Of a DNA stretch of 64,000 bases, positions 1 to 8,358 are shown piece by piece. Position numbers and translations under genes: made by a program. The notes under the pieces were generated by a model, which had not been told where the DNA came from, did not search any database, and saw only the letters and a list, made by a program, of their open reading frames with translations. This DNA comes from UBA964 sp031382085 (GTDB taxonomy: Bacteria; Pseudomonadota; Gammaproteobacteria; Steroidobacterales; Steroidobacteraceae). The stretch spans positions 62,001 through 126,000 of the forward strand of contig JANMYM010000015.1 in NCBI GenBank assembly GCA_031382085.1, in the 5' to 3' direction. How positions within the stretch are numbered: the first letter of the stretch is position 1; the number at the start of each line of letters is the position of its first letter.

Positions 1-762
1 GATTTCCGCCATATGGCCCCATTTCTCCAGGATCTCAACCACGTTATAGCCAATGATGGCCGTCGGAATGCCGTAGCGCAGTGCCGGCGCCATGCGCTGG
101 AACCACCAGAGCCTCTGCGCCAGGTAAAGCGCCCAGACCGCGAAGAATCCGCCGCAAGCGATCGTGAACCAATGGTCCGTGCCAAAAAAAGCCGGGTTGT
201 AAAGCACGAGCAGCCAGATGTAACAAAACCAGGTTACGTAGATAGTCTCCATGCAGACGATGGCTGTAATGTTGCGAGTCTGGGCGCTGGATTTCTCGCC
301 TGGGTTGAGGCGCAAATTGCGATGCATCCACATGAATGCATTGCACCGCGTGTCCTTGTTCATAAAGAAAAACAACAGACTGGCAAACAGCACACCCGCC
401 GACGAGAGCATAACGCGGTATTCCGGCAGCGTATCTTTGGCGCCCCAGCGCACCGCCTCGACGCCCAGGTCGCGGGCCACATAAACAAAACTGAATTCTA
501 TCCACCCCAGCCAGATCAGGCTGCCGCCCGCAAATCCCAGGAACGTGGCGGCCGCTTCGCTGCGATTGCGCCCCATCCATGTCATGACGACACCGACAGC
601 GCCGACGATGAATGACGTCAGGTAGATACTGTTCTTGAACCAGTAGTGGTCCATCATGTACATGACGAAGTGGCCGAGACCCTGCCAGGTAAAGACGATA
701 AGGATCGCCAGAATCGCTGGAATAGGAGCTTGGTACAGTTTCTTGTATGCCGCTTCTGCCAC
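1..762 (-). CDS. Polytopic membrane protein of unknown function (3' end outside window)
   Basis: The reading frame is open from a GTG at 762 to the window edge (254 codons, no stop), so the C-terminus is missing. The GTG is preceded by GAGGG about 8 bases upstream, which supports this start. The translation is strongly hydrophobic and shows about seven membrane segments (for example around residues 13-36, 46-62, 70-92, 122-142, 166-192, 200-222 and 232-250), rich in Trp, Phe and Tyr, with short charged loops. I do not recognise the family. It is separated from the next leftward gene by a strong terminator at 854-892, so it is probably its own transcription unit or the head of an operon beyond the window. 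Confidence 0.75.
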   Translation of the reverse strand, partial: MAEAAYKKLYQAPIPAILAILIVFTWQGLGHFVMYMMDHYWFKNSIYLTSFIVGAVGVVMTWMGRNRSEAAATFLGFAGGSLIWLGWIEFSFVYVARDLGVEAVRWGAKDTLPEYRVMLSSAGVLFASLLFFFMNKDTRCNAFMWMHRNLRLNPGEKSSAQTRNITAIVCMETIYVTWFCYIWLLVLYNPAFFGTDHWFTIACGGFFAVWALYLAQRLWWFQRMAPALRYGIPTAIIGYNVVEILEKWGHMAEI

Positions 763-853
763 GTTATATCCCTCGCCAGTAGAGCCGCGAACCCACTATA
801 CCTGTTTTCGAAACCAATGTGACCTATCAGTCACATTAGCAAGCCTGCGCCAT

Positions 854-892
854 AAAAAAACCCCGGAAGCCCATGGCTGGCCGGGGTTTTTT
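854..892 (-). terminator. Rho-independent terminator (symmetrical, may work both ways)
   Basis: CCCCGG at 861-866 pairs with CCGGGG at 881-886 around a 14-base loop; the stem is preceded by a run of A and followed by TTTTTT, so it can act on either strand. It lies just after the stop of the 939-1166 gene, whose transcription it would end. Confidence 0.85.
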
Positions 893-938
893 GGGCGCCA
901 CCCAGCGTTGTCGCTGGCCGCGCAGTAACTTGTTAGTC

Positions 939-1166
939 TTATTTTTTCTTGCCGCCAGCGCGAACAGCTGCGCTGCCCTTGGCAGTCAACTTCCAACCAG
1001 AAGCGCCACGCGAGGCGAGGCCCTTTTCCTTGAGGCGTGCGAGCAACACATACACGCCACGATGGCCGACCTTCGCTGCGGAGGCAAAATCGGTTCCGGT
1101 GGCTGACTTGTCAGACTTGGACATGGCGCGGAGCACGCGCAGTTCCTGGGGTGAAGGCGGCTTCAT
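939..1166 (-). CDS. Small winged-helix-like DNA-binding protein
   Basis: A 75-residue basic protein. Residues about 8-66 read as a helix-turn-helix followed by a wing: a helix with LRVLRAMSKSD, an alanine-rich segment and the recognition-helix-like GVYVLLARLKEKGLASR, then a short W-K-L-T beta turn, which resembles MarR/PadR-like winged helices that read one chain boundary between helix and wing. The C-terminus ends in GGKKK. AGGAAAT lies upstream of the ATG. It stands alone and is followed by a strong terminator. A regulatory role is inferred from the fold pattern only; the target is unknown. Confidence 0.65.
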   Translation of the reverse strand: MKPPSPQELRVLRAMSKSDKSATGTDFASAAKVGHRGVYVLLARLKEKGLASRGASGWKLTAKGSAAVRAGGKKK

Positions 1167-1341
1167 AAGTTTTTAGATTTCCTGTTATGGGTGGGGTGGA
1201 AAAACCAAGCGGCGTGAATCGTACCCTAACGCGATTTGTTTGTCACACCTGATATTGCAGCTGCGCACCGGCCCTAACATGGGTGTGGATAACAAGCAAC
1301 CAAAGGCCCGCGCGGTCGATCATTTTGCGGGCGAAACGGGC

Positions 1342-1761
1342 CTAACTGGCGACCGCCGCGACAACTTCCTCGCTGCTGCGCGGCATGTCCTCCCGGGACA
1401 TCTCCTCCAGTTCTGCCTGAACTACACGCATAACACGCTCGATAAATGCGGCGCGCCGGCAATCACGCTCCGCTGCAACCACCGCATCCGGGGCGAAGTT
1501 TTCGACATCGCTGCGCCGCAGTGTCTTCTTCCGCTCCAGCAGTCGCTCCACCGTATCGAGTCGATCCCGCGTGACGGACAGCTCCTCCATCAGCGATACC
1601 GTCATCCACAACAGCTTGTCGATAGCCGGGTCACTGAAATACTGCGGCCGCTTGCCCTTTGCGACACGGGCGATCCGTGGTTTGTTAGTGCCCGCGCCTG
1701 GCGCAGTGATCTTGTTAGTGCTTGGGTCGCGGTGCGTGGTTTTCTTAAGTTTGGTTGCCAT
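1342..1761 (-). CDS. Methyltransferase-linked small protein B (paralogue of 4048-4383)
   Basis: A 139-residue protein with a basic, low-complexity N-terminus (residues 1-35, many K/T/R) and a helical body. Its residues about 37-75 match the product of 4048-4383: both carry RPxYFxDPAID followed by a heptad-like ELxVxxDRxDxxER segment, so the two are paralogues. The family is not one I recognise. It is the last gene of the leftward run, 29 bases after methyltransferase B. The helical segment could be a coiled coil for pairing with the methyltransferase or with its paralogue; this is inference from its position only. Confidence 0.7.
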   Translation of the reverse strand: MATKLKKTTHRDPSTNKITAPGAGTNKPRIARVAKGKRPQYFSDPAIDKLLWMTVSLMEELSVTRDRLDTVERLLERKKTLRRSDVENFAPDAVVAAERDCRRAAFIERVMRVVQAELEEMSREDMPRSSEEVVAAVAS

Positions 1762-1790
1762 GAATCAATCTCCGTCCAGTCGACTCCAGG

Positions 1791-2918
1791 TCAGCGCGTG
1801 GCGACCAGGACGTTCCAGAAAAAAGTCTCCCCATACAGGGGCTGGTCAGAATTTCGCGGGCGCGCATAACGCACCACCCGGGTTCGACTCGCATCAAAGC
1901 CGGCTACAACCGCCAGCGGCGCCAGATCAACGCCAGTCAGAAACTGCGCGAAGGTCTCGTTGTTGTTGAAGACCTCCCAGTTATAGAAAAACTGCTCGAC
2001 TGGCGTATCGCCGCGGGGTATCTCGAGGTGCAGCATGACGCCGCCCGGCCTGAGCAGGCGCTGACACTCGGCCATGATTCGGGGCATGGCACGGCGTGAG
2101 GTTTCATGCAGCAGCAAATGCGAGACCACGAGGTCAAAACTGCCTGCGGCAAAATCCGTGCGCTCCGCGTTCTGCTGCGTCAATTGGACGGTGGCATCCA
2201 AAGCGGCCGCGCGTGCATGTCCGTACCGTAATACGGGTGCGCCAATGTCGATCCCATGGGTTTCGCAGTCAGGGAACGCAGCCGCCCACGGCAGGAGACT
2301 GTTGCCTATGCCGCATCCCATCTCTAGCAGCCGGGACGGCCTGGCGAGCGGAAAATTTTCGCGGTAAAACGTCAGCAGCAAGACGCCCATGGCGTCGTTG
2401 CAGGGGCCGGTCGCGCCGTTGGAGTAGATGTAGAGGGCCTGATCGTACAACGCGCCGGCAGCGACATCGTCTGCCGAAAAATCCGAATGGTACCCGCCGG
2501 GCTGCAGGTGAATGTCGACCGCGGTCTGATATCGCGGCAGCGGTAAATCCGGGTTCAGTCGCAGGCTGCCACGCCGCTGCTTTCGGTTCGCGTGCGCGTT
2601 CAGCGCGTCATGCTGCCGTTCCACCGGATCGATGACTGCCTCCCACATCAGTTCCTGGCTGCGGCGCTGCAATGCACTCCAGAACTGGTAGTAGGCATCC
2701 TGCTCCATGACCTTGCGAACGTCGCGATGATCCCGGGGTGGTCGTCCCGCGGTTGCCAGGAACCGAGGCGCGGCACGTTGTTCGTAGGCCCGATAATTGC
2801 CGGGCATCACACGCGCTGACAGGTGACCGCGAAACTGCCGCACAAATGCCTGGCGCACCTGCTCATCGTGATTGAGGCGTGGCAATGCGGCATGCCGTTT
2901 AAAGCCGGCTAGCGCCAT
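1791..2918 (-). CDS. Class I SAM-dependent methyltransferase B, with conserved extra N-terminal domain
   Basis: 375 residues. Residues about 1-170 form an N-terminal region shared with the neighbouring methyltransferase (FKRHA, NHDEQ, FRGHLSxRVMPG, YYQFWSA, LQPGGYHxDF). The Rossmann-like methyltransferase part follows: motif I LEMGCGIGNS near residue 196, an acidic GIDIGAP strand end, NAERTDFAAGSFDLVVSH as the motif for the substrate/SAM pocket, and LRPGGVMLHLEIPRG near the end. Its start overlaps the stop of methyltransferase A by 10 bases, so the two are likely co-translated. The methyl acceptor is unknown. It is clearly a tandem duplicate of 2909-4051, and both copies keep the SAM motif. 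Confidence 0.85.
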   Translation of the reverse strand: MALAGFKRHAALPRLNHDEQVRQAFVRQFRGHLSARVMPGNYRAYEQRAAPRFLATAGRPPRDHRDVRKVMEQDAYYQFWSALQRRSQELMWEAVIDPVERQHDALNAHANRKQRRGSLRLNPDLPLPRYQTAVDIHLQPGGYHSDFSADDVAAGALYDQALYIYSNGATGPCNDAMGVLLLTFYRENFPLARPSRLLEMGCGIGNSLLPWAAAFPDCETHGIDIGAPVLRYGHARAAALDATVQLTQQNAERTDFAAGSFDLVVSHLLLHETSRRAMPRIMAECQRLLRPGGVMLHLEIPRGDTPVEQFFYNWEVFNNNETFAQFLTGVDLAPLAVVAGFDASRTRVVRYARPRNSDQPLYGETFFWNVLVATR

Positions 2919-4051
2919 GCGGCGAGAATCTTCCAGAAGAAATGTTCGGCGTAATTCATCTGCGCGACTTCGAGCTTCGGTACAAACGCATCGACGCGGG
3001 CCTTGTCGGCCTCAAAGCCACCCTTGATCGCTTCAGCCGCCAGGTCGATGTTGGTCATGTAGCGACAGAACGTTTCGTTGTTGTTGTAGCTTTCCCAGTT
3101 GTGCATGAATTTTTCAATGATGTCTTTGCCGCGGGGAATCTCCAGATGCAACATCAAGCCGCCTGGACGCAATATGCGGTGACATTCTTTCATGATGCGC
3201 ACCAGCGCCGATTTCGAGGTCTCGTGCAGCATGATGTGCGACACCACAAGGTCAACACTGCCGGTCTCGAAGTCGGTGTGCTCGGCATTCTGTTGCCGAA
3301 AATGAACCGGCACGCCTAACACCTCGGCGCGGGCATGTGCGTAGCGCAGCACGGGTGCACCGACATCAATGCCGCTCAAATCAGCTTTTGGAAAAGCCCG
3401 GCCCCAGACGACGGTGCTATTGCCGATCGCACAGCCCATATCGACAATCCGTTGCGGCCTGAAGGCCGGATGCTTTTCCCGCAGATACGCTACCAGCGTG
3501 TCGCCCATCAGGTCGTTTTCGGGTCCGAGGGCGCCATTCATGTAGATGTTGATGCCCTGGTCGTAAATCGCGCCGGCCGCGACATCATCGGCGGTAAAAT
3601 CCGTGTGATAGCCGCCCGGTTGCAGGTGAATATCTGCCGCCGTGTGATAGCGCGGGACCTGCAATTGCGGGTCGATGTGCAGGCTGCCACGTTTCCTGCT
3701 GGCGCGGGCCTTGGCGGCCAGTTTTCTGGCCTTTGCTAACAGGTGGGCCCACTGGCGCTCCGTTGGATCTATCACAGAGTCCCAGAGGATTTCCTGGCTG
3801 CGGCGCTGCATCGCGCTCCAGAACTGGTAGTAGGGATCGCGCGTCATCCACTGGCGTACTTCTTCCTGGTCGGCCGGTTGGCGCCCATGGGCCTTTACGA
3901 AGGCCGGCTGGACACGATTCTGATAAATGCGATACGCGCCCGGCATCACACGCCCCGACAAATGCCCGCGAAAAGCTGTAACGAAATCCTGGCGCGCCTG
4001 TTCATCATGATTGGTGGCCGCCAACATCGCATGGCGCTTGAAACTGCTCAT
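2909..4051 (-). CDS. Class I SAM-dependent methyltransferase A, with conserved extra N-terminal domain
   Basis: 380 residues, paralogue of the next gene. The N-terminal domain (about 1-195) has FKRHA, NHDEQ, RVMPG, DPYYQFW and LQPGGYHTDF. SAM motif I VDMGCAIGNS is at about 203-212, followed by GIDVGAPVLRYAHAR, NAEHTDFETGSVDLVVSH and LRPGGLMLHLEIPRG. A lysine/alanine-rich linker near 107-122 is longer than in the paralogue. The ATG overlaps the TGA of the upstream small gene (ATGA). Known for the fold: SAM-dependent transfer of a methyl group; the acceptor cannot be read from the sequence. Presence beside CoA-pathway genes suggests a small-molecule substrate, but a regulatory protein substrate is not excluded. 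Confidence 0.85.
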   Translation of the reverse strand: MSSFKRHAMLAATNHDEQARQDFVTAFRGHLSGRVMPGAYRIYQNRVQPAFVKAHGRQPADQEEVRQWMTRDPYYQFWSAMQRRSQEILWDSVIDPTERQWAHLLAKARKLAAKARASRKRGSLHIDPQLQVPRYHTAADIHLQPGGYHTDFTADDVAAGAIYDQGINIYMNGALGPENDLMGDTLVAYLREKHPAFRPQRIVDMGCAIGNSTVVWGRAFPKADLSGIDVGAPVLRYAHARAEVLGVPVHFRQQNAEHTDFETGSVDLVVSHIMLHETSKSALVRIMKECHRILRPGGLMLHLEIPRGKDIIEKFMHNWESYNNNETFCRYMTNIDLAAEAIKGGFEADKARVDAFVPKLEVAQMNYAEHFFWKILAAWR

Positions 4052-4383
4052 CGGGCCTGCTCCTTGTGCGCGTGCTGCTGGCGCTCGAAAAGGTTTTCGC
4101 GGTAATCCCTGAAGGGTTTCAGGATCCGGTCGGCGAGCGCGGTGTAGCGTTGCATGCGTGCCTGGCTCGCGGCGGCATCGGGCCGGTAGCTGTCGATGGC
4201 ATCAGCGGGCACAACGCCACGTGCGGCCAATTGGCGTTCCAGTGAATCTATGCGGTCCAGCGCTACGGCCAGCTCGCCGGTCAGCGCCAACACCGCGGAA
4301 TGCAGCTGGTCGATCGCGGGATCGTCGAAATAATAGGGTCGATGCCCTTTAGGCCTTTGCGGCGGGTCGCGCATTTGGTTCAT
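4048..4383 (-). CDS. Methyltransferase-linked small protein A
   Basis: 111 residues from the ATG at 4383, which overlaps the stop of the secreted VOC gene (ATGA); the longer upstream reading would run through that gene and was not used. Residues about 13-52 carry the same RPYYFDDPAID and ELAVALDRIDSLER pattern as the 1342-1761 product. The C-terminal half is helical and charged, ending in a Gln/His/Lys-rich tail. Its own stop overlaps the ATG of methyltransferase A. Function unknown; the strict pairing with the methyltransferases suggests a partner subunit. Confidence 0.75.
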   Translation of the reverse strand: MNQMRDPPQRPKGHRPYYFDDPAIDQLHSAVLALTGELAVALDRIDSLERQLAARGVVPADAIDSYRPDAAASQARMQRYTALADRILKPFRDYRENLFERQQHAHKEQAR

Positions 4384-5465
4384 GGTGCTGCCTTTTGCAT
4401 GAATTCCAACCATGCGCCGTCCGGCGCCTGGACTGCAAGCACATCGACCGAGCCCCAGGGCATCAGCTGCAATCGAGTAGGGCCCCTGGCAATCGGCCAC
4501 TGCTGCGCTGCCAGGCGCGACTGCACCGCGGCCAGGTGGGATACCGGGAATCTGAGGCCTAACACGCCGAGATTGGGAGGACGGGCACGTTGCGCCAGAT
4601 CGCGACCTTCGACCCCCGGCATTTGCACAAGCTCAATCTGTGTGGGCCCATCTCGGCGCGGCCCGACGATAGTGAAGGGTAGCGGCTGGGACACAACGAG
4701 ATTCGCGGGCGCGCCAAAATTATTCGGCGCGCGCACCGGGTTCGTGAACTCACCGCGATTGACGATTTCGAACCCGAGCACCTCGGTGTAGAAACGTCGC
4801 GCGACCGCGATATCGCGCACGCTTTGCATGGAATTGAAAGGCCTACGCAGGCGCAAAAGGTCGGGTTCATCCGGCATGCGCGGATTCAGCCTTTCATAAA
4901 TGGAAATACTGATTGCATCGGGCCCGCGAATAATGACATTGGTCAGGCTGACGCCGGTGTCCGGCAGATTCAGTACCACCAGGTCATTGAAGGCATTCCA
5001 CCCCTGCCGTTGCGCTGCGCGATAAATGGCAGCAGTCCGATTGGATCGGCTCATCAGACTCAGTATTCCGCCGGTATCCCAGGGCATTGCGCCGGCGCGT
5101 ATGACCTCTGAGCCCGGATCATTGAACTGGATGAGGCGCAGCAGTCCGGGTGTAGCCGACGCATCGGAAATCAACCACTCGCGCGGCGTTGTGCCGGCAG
5201 CGGGTTTAGCCGAATAAAAGTCGAGCAGCTCAGAGCTAACAGGCCCGGCGCGTTGCTGCTGCCAGCCAGCTATATCGCGCGCAAAACGGCGCATAGGTGC
5301 TGAATCCGACACGCTGATCACGGCTTCCAGCCAGCCGCGATCCTCTGCGGTACGCCAAGCGTCGGCCAGTCGCGCGTCGCGGCCCGCAGCCAGTGCCACG
5401 GGCGTTAGCGTCATAGCGCAGACTGCCAAACAGAGAGTTGTGGTCAGTGAGCGGGCGGAATTCAT
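4380..5465 (-). CDS. Exported VOC (glyoxalase/bleomycin-resistance fold) protein
   Basis: 361 residues. The N-terminus is a typical Sec signal peptide: a short basic start, hydrophobic TTLCLAVCAMTLTPVALA and a likely cut after ALA near residue 26. The mature part contains two beta-alpha-beta-beta-beta repeats; the second, with RDIAVARRFYTEVLGFE near 215-232 and ending DVLAVQAPDGAWLEFMQ, is a clear VOC module. VOC proteins bind a metal and do isomerase, lyase or dioxygenase chemistry, but metal ligands cannot be assigned safely here. It lies 9 bases after the cytosolic VOC gene in the same operon, which makes a compartment-split pair: one exported, one cytosolic. Confidence 0.75.
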   Translation of the reverse strand: MNSARSLTTTLCLAVCAMTLTPVALAAGRDARLADAWRTAEDRGWLEAVISVSDSAPMRRFARDIAGWQQQRAGPVSSELLDFYSAKPAAGTTPREWLISDASATPGLLRLIQFNDPGSEVIRAGAMPWDTGGILSLMSRSNRTAAIYRAAQRQGWNAFNDLVVLNLPDTGVSLTNVIIRGPDAISISIYERLNPRMPDEPDLLRLRRPFNSMQSVRDIAVARRFYTEVLGFEIVNRGEFTNPVRAPNNFGAPANLVVSQPLPFTIVGPRRDGPTQIELVQMPGVEGRDLAQRARPPNLGVLGLRFPVSHLAAVQSRLAAQQWPIARGPTRLQLMPWGSVDVLAVQAPDGAWLEFMQKAAP

Positions 5466-5474
5466 TGGCCAGAC

Positions 5475-6365
5475 TCAGCGCTGTATCAGCTCAATCAACT
5501 CGCCCGCCGGGCCCACCGCGACGGCGGCGAGTCTGCCCAGATAGGGCGCGCTGCCGAGTCGCTGCGGCGGACTCAGGAACTTCAGTCCAGTCGCAGCCAG
5601 GTCGTCGATCAGGAAACTGACCATGGCGATGGCCGGCGGCAGTTCCGGGCCGTCGGCATTGCGCGGCAATGTCGCGGCTGGCATCGCATCTGCTTCAATG
5701 AAACATTTGTCTCGCAACGCAATTGCGGCAAGTTCGAATTTTGTTTCTGGTGGCAATCCCTGGGCATCGGCCAGCACCGAAATTACAACAGTCATGGCAG
5801 GGGCCAGCTGAGTACCAAGATGGCGCGCATAAAATTCGTTGATCGAGGCAATCGATGGGCCGCCCAGGATGACGATAAAAACACCGTCGATGAAATAGCG
5901 CGCGTCCGGCACATCGAACTCCGCCATTTTTTCCTTGAAGCAGGTCAGATACAGGGACTCATTGGCCGGACCCAGGACCTGCATGGCGCGGATCTTGTCG
6001 GTGAACGACAAGTCATGCGGCGGGCCAATCACCTTGAATGGCGAATTGGCCAGCTTGCGCGCCACCGCGTCCGTGTCCTGCACCATGATTTCAGCGGCGT
6101 TCCAGCCCATATGGTGGAACGCGCGGTATTGCGGCGCCGGCGAGCTCTGCACGAAGCGGATTGCGGTGGGGCCATTGCCTTGCGGGTACAGCAGGGCGCA
6201 ATCACGTTGCGCGAGCTGTGGTTTACCCCACAGGCTGGACGTCTCGACGCCTAACGGAGCGCGCGCAGTTGGCAGGTAGCCTAGGTGGTCTCGATACAGA
6301 CTGATCGACCGTTCGATATCAGGTGTCGCGATGGTGACACAGGTAATTCCGCCTAACGCAGGCAT
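5475..6365 (-). CDS. Double-VOC-domain protein (cytosolic)
   Basis: 296 residues with no signal peptide. The first VOC module (about 3-140) opens GITCVTIATPDIERSISLYRDHLGY; the second (about 150-295) opens FIVILGGPSIASINEFYARHLG and ends VGPAGELIELIQR. It is homologous along its length to the protein at 63065-63973 (shared LANSPF, RAMQ, FIVxLGGP, PPxIAMxSF). It starts 3 bases after the cysteine hydrolase stop and is followed after 9 bases by the exported VOC protein. The reaction is unknown; VOC enzymes in degradation clusters often act as lyases or extradiol-type dioxygenases. Confidence 0.75.
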   Translation of the reverse strand: MPALGGITCVTIATPDIERSISLYRDHLGYLPTARAPLGVETSSLWGKPQLAQRDCALLYPQGNGPTAIRFVQSSPAPQYRAFHHMGWNAAEIMVQDTDAVARKLANSPFKVIGPPHDLSFTDKIRAMQVLGPANESLYLTCFKEKMAEFDVPDARYFIDGVFIVILGGPSIASINEFYARHLGTQLAPAMTVVISVLADAQGLPPETKFELAAIALRDKCFIEADAMPAATLPRNADGPELPPAIAMVSFLIDDLAATGLKFLSPPQRLGSAPYLGRLAAVAVGPAGELIELIQR

Positions 6366-6368
6366 GTG

Positions 6369-7010
6369 TCAGGTCTCCTGCAGAGATTTGAGGTAGCGTT
6401 GCGCGGTCGCCAGGTCGACGACTTCGGCATACTTCGCCTGCAGGTCGAACAGGTTCGCTTCGTGTGGCCCCGGCGCCCGATCGCCGACCGCTTCGCGAAC
6501 AACCACGGGTACAAAACCGTGCTGTACGCAGTCCACCGCGCTGGCGCGAATGCAACCGCTGGTCGACAGGCCGGCAATCAGTAGCGTGTCGATCTGCATT
6601 GATGTCAGCGTGGCGGCTAACGATGTGCCAAAAAAAGCGCTGGCATATTGCTTGGAAATGACGGTCTCGCCGGCGCGGGGTTCCAGGCCCTCGGCAAAGG
6701 CCGCGAGTTCCGGATGCGCACCCTGTTCGAAACACTTGAGTGCCGGCACCTTGCGGAAAAACACTCCACCGTCGCGACCGCCGGGCTGGTAGACCACGTT
6801 GGTATGCAACACCGGGATGCCCGCTGCACGCGCCGCGCGCAGCAGGATTTCGCAGTCCGCGCGCGCCTGTTCGACGCCGGCATACAACGGCGATGTCTTG
6901 ATCAGATAGGCCTGCACAAAGTCGATGACCACAAGAGCAGGGCGGCGGCCAAACTGCAGGCTTTTGCCGAAGCCGCCGCGCGCATAGTTATCGGCCAGGG
7001 TTTCGCTCAT
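6369..7010 (-). CDS. Isochorismatase-superfamily cysteine hydrolase 1
   Basis: 213 residues, usual length for the family. The catalytic Asp-Lys-Cys set is visible: Asp in LVVIDFVQAY near residue 29, Lys in VISKQYASAFFGT near 119, and Cys in AGLSTSGCIRASA near 154 with the cis-peptide-type segment before it. This family cleaves amide or carbamoyl bonds (N-carbamoylsarcosine amidase, biuret hydrolase, maleamate amidase) or vinyl ethers. The gene sits 13 bases after the CoA-transferase in the leftward run. A second, divergent family member is at 13486-14103, so the cluster has two such hydrolases. Confidence 0.85.
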   Translation of the reverse strand: MSETLADNYARGGFGKSLQFGRRPALVVIDFVQAYLIKTSPLYAGVEQARADCEILLRAARAAGIPVLHTNVVYQPGGRDGGVFFRKVPALKCFEQGAHPELAAFAEGLEPRAGETVISKQYASAFFGTSLAATLTSMQIDTLLIAGLSTSGCIRASAVDCVQHGFVPVVVREAVGDRAPGPHEANLFDLQAKYAEVVDLATAQRYLKSLQET

Positions 7011-7023
7011 GGTAGCCCGGCAC

Positions 7024-8238
7024 TCAGATGACTTTGGCGGCGCGCAACGCTGTCATTTTTGCAGCGTTGAATCCCAGGATGGAACTGTAGACCTCGTCGT
7101 TATGCTGGCCCAGCTCAGTTGGCGCCGCGGTGCGTATGGAACCCGGGGTTTCCGATAATTTCGGACAAACGTTCTGCATCTGCAGTTCCCCGAACTGCGG
7201 ATGCTGGGTGGTCACAATCGCCTCGCGCGCCTTGAAGTGCGGATCTGAGAGCATTTCAGGCGCGCGGTAGATCTGGCCCGCCGGGACGCCGTGCTTGTCC
7301 ATCGACTCCAGAACCTGCGCGGTTGTTAGCTTGGAAGTCCACTCGTTGATCAACCCATCCAGTAATATTTGATGGGTGCCGCGCGCCTGGTGATTCACGA
7401 AGCGCGGATCCTTGTGCCACTCGGGTTTACCCATCGCTTCGCACAAACGACCAAATACAGTGTCCTGATTGGCGGCGATCAGGACCAGATTGTCCGAGGT
7501 CCTGTAAACGTTGGACGGCGCCACGTTCGGCAGGATGGCGCCGGTGCGTTCGCGGATGTAGCCAGTCTTGACGTATTCAGTAATCAGCGATTCCATCATG
7601 TTGAGGACAGCTTCATAGAGCGCCGAGTCCACCACCTGACCGCGGCCGGTCTTTTCGCGGTAGTTGAGCGCGGCGAGCGCGCCAATACAGGCGTGGACCG
7701 CGGCAAGTTCATCGCCAATGCTGATACCCATGCGGGACGGTGGCGTGGACGGGTCGCCCACCACATAGCGCAGGCCGCCCATGGCTTCGCCGATAGCGCC
7801 AAACCCGGCGCGATGCGCATAAGGACCGGTCTGGCCATAACCCGAGACCCGGATCATGATCAGGCGTGGATTAATGGTGGAGAGCTCCGGCCAGCCGCAG
7901 TTCCATTTTTCCATGGTGCCAGGGCGAAAATTCTCAAGTAAAAAATCAGATTTCGCGACTAAGTCTTTGAGAATGCTCTGACCTTCCGCCTGACGCATGT
8001 CCAACGTGATGACCTTTTTGTTGCGTGCCACGACTGGCCACCACAACGACGGTTCTCCCGCTTTCTGGCGACCCCAGCTGCGCAGCGGGTCGCCCAGGCC
8101 CGGCGGCTCGATCTTGATGATTTCTGCGCCCAGATCGCCCAGTAGCTGACCGCAAAACGGTCCCGCAATCAGCGTCCCCATTTCAATGACGCGCAAATCG
8201 GACAACGGGCCATTCTTGAACTTTGGATCGGCAGCCAT
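7024..8238 (-). CDS. CaiB/BaiF family (class III) CoA-transferase
   Basis: 404 residues, standard for the family. It opens with LSDLRVIEMGTLIAGPFCGQLLGDLGAEIIKIEPPG, a family hallmark, followed by NKKVITLDMR, LLENFRPGTMEKW, SGYGQTGPYAHRAGFGAI and GISIGDELAAVHA, where the Asp fits the catalytic aspartate that forms the aspartyl-CoA anhydride. These enzymes move CoA between carboxylic acids. First gene of the leftward run, reading away from the divergent region shared with the HMG-CoA-lyase-like gene. It would activate the pathway acid as a CoA thioester; the donor and acceptor are not known. Confidence 0.92.
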   Translation of the reverse strand: MAADPKFKNGPLSDLRVIEMGTLIAGPFCGQLLGDLGAEIIKIEPPGLGDPLRSWGRQKAGEPSLWWPVVARNKKVITLDMRQAEGQSILKDLVAKSDFLLENFRPGTMEKWNCGWPELSTINPRLIMIRVSGYGQTGPYAHRAGFGAIGEAMGGLRYVVGDPSTPPSRMGISIGDELAAVHACIGALAALNYREKTGRGQVVDSALYEAVLNMMESLITEYVKTGYIRERTGAILPNVAPSNVYRTSDNLVLIAANQDTVFGRLCEAMGKPEWHKDPRFVNHQARGTHQILLDGLINEWTSKLTTAQVLESMDKHGVPAGQIYRAPEMLSDPHFKAREAIVTTQHPQFGELQMQNVCPKLSETPGSIRTAAPTELGQHNDEVYSSILGFNAAKMTALRAAKVI

Positions 8239-8358
8239 GAACTCCCCGCGCAGGATTGGTCAAACATAAGACAGGTAGTCCGGACGTTAAGGATCGGCAA
8301 ATGAACGGTCAAGCAATCGTGAGCCTCGTGGCCAGTCTGGTTGCTAGAATTTTCCACT
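8239..8358. promoter_or_regulatory. Divergent control region of the catabolic cluster
   Basis: 120 bases between the start codons of two oppositely transcribed operons. It is more AT-rich than its surroundings and must contain the promoters for both arms, but I cannot assign -35/-10 boxes or an operator with confidence. No regulator gene adjoins it. Confidence 0.5.
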
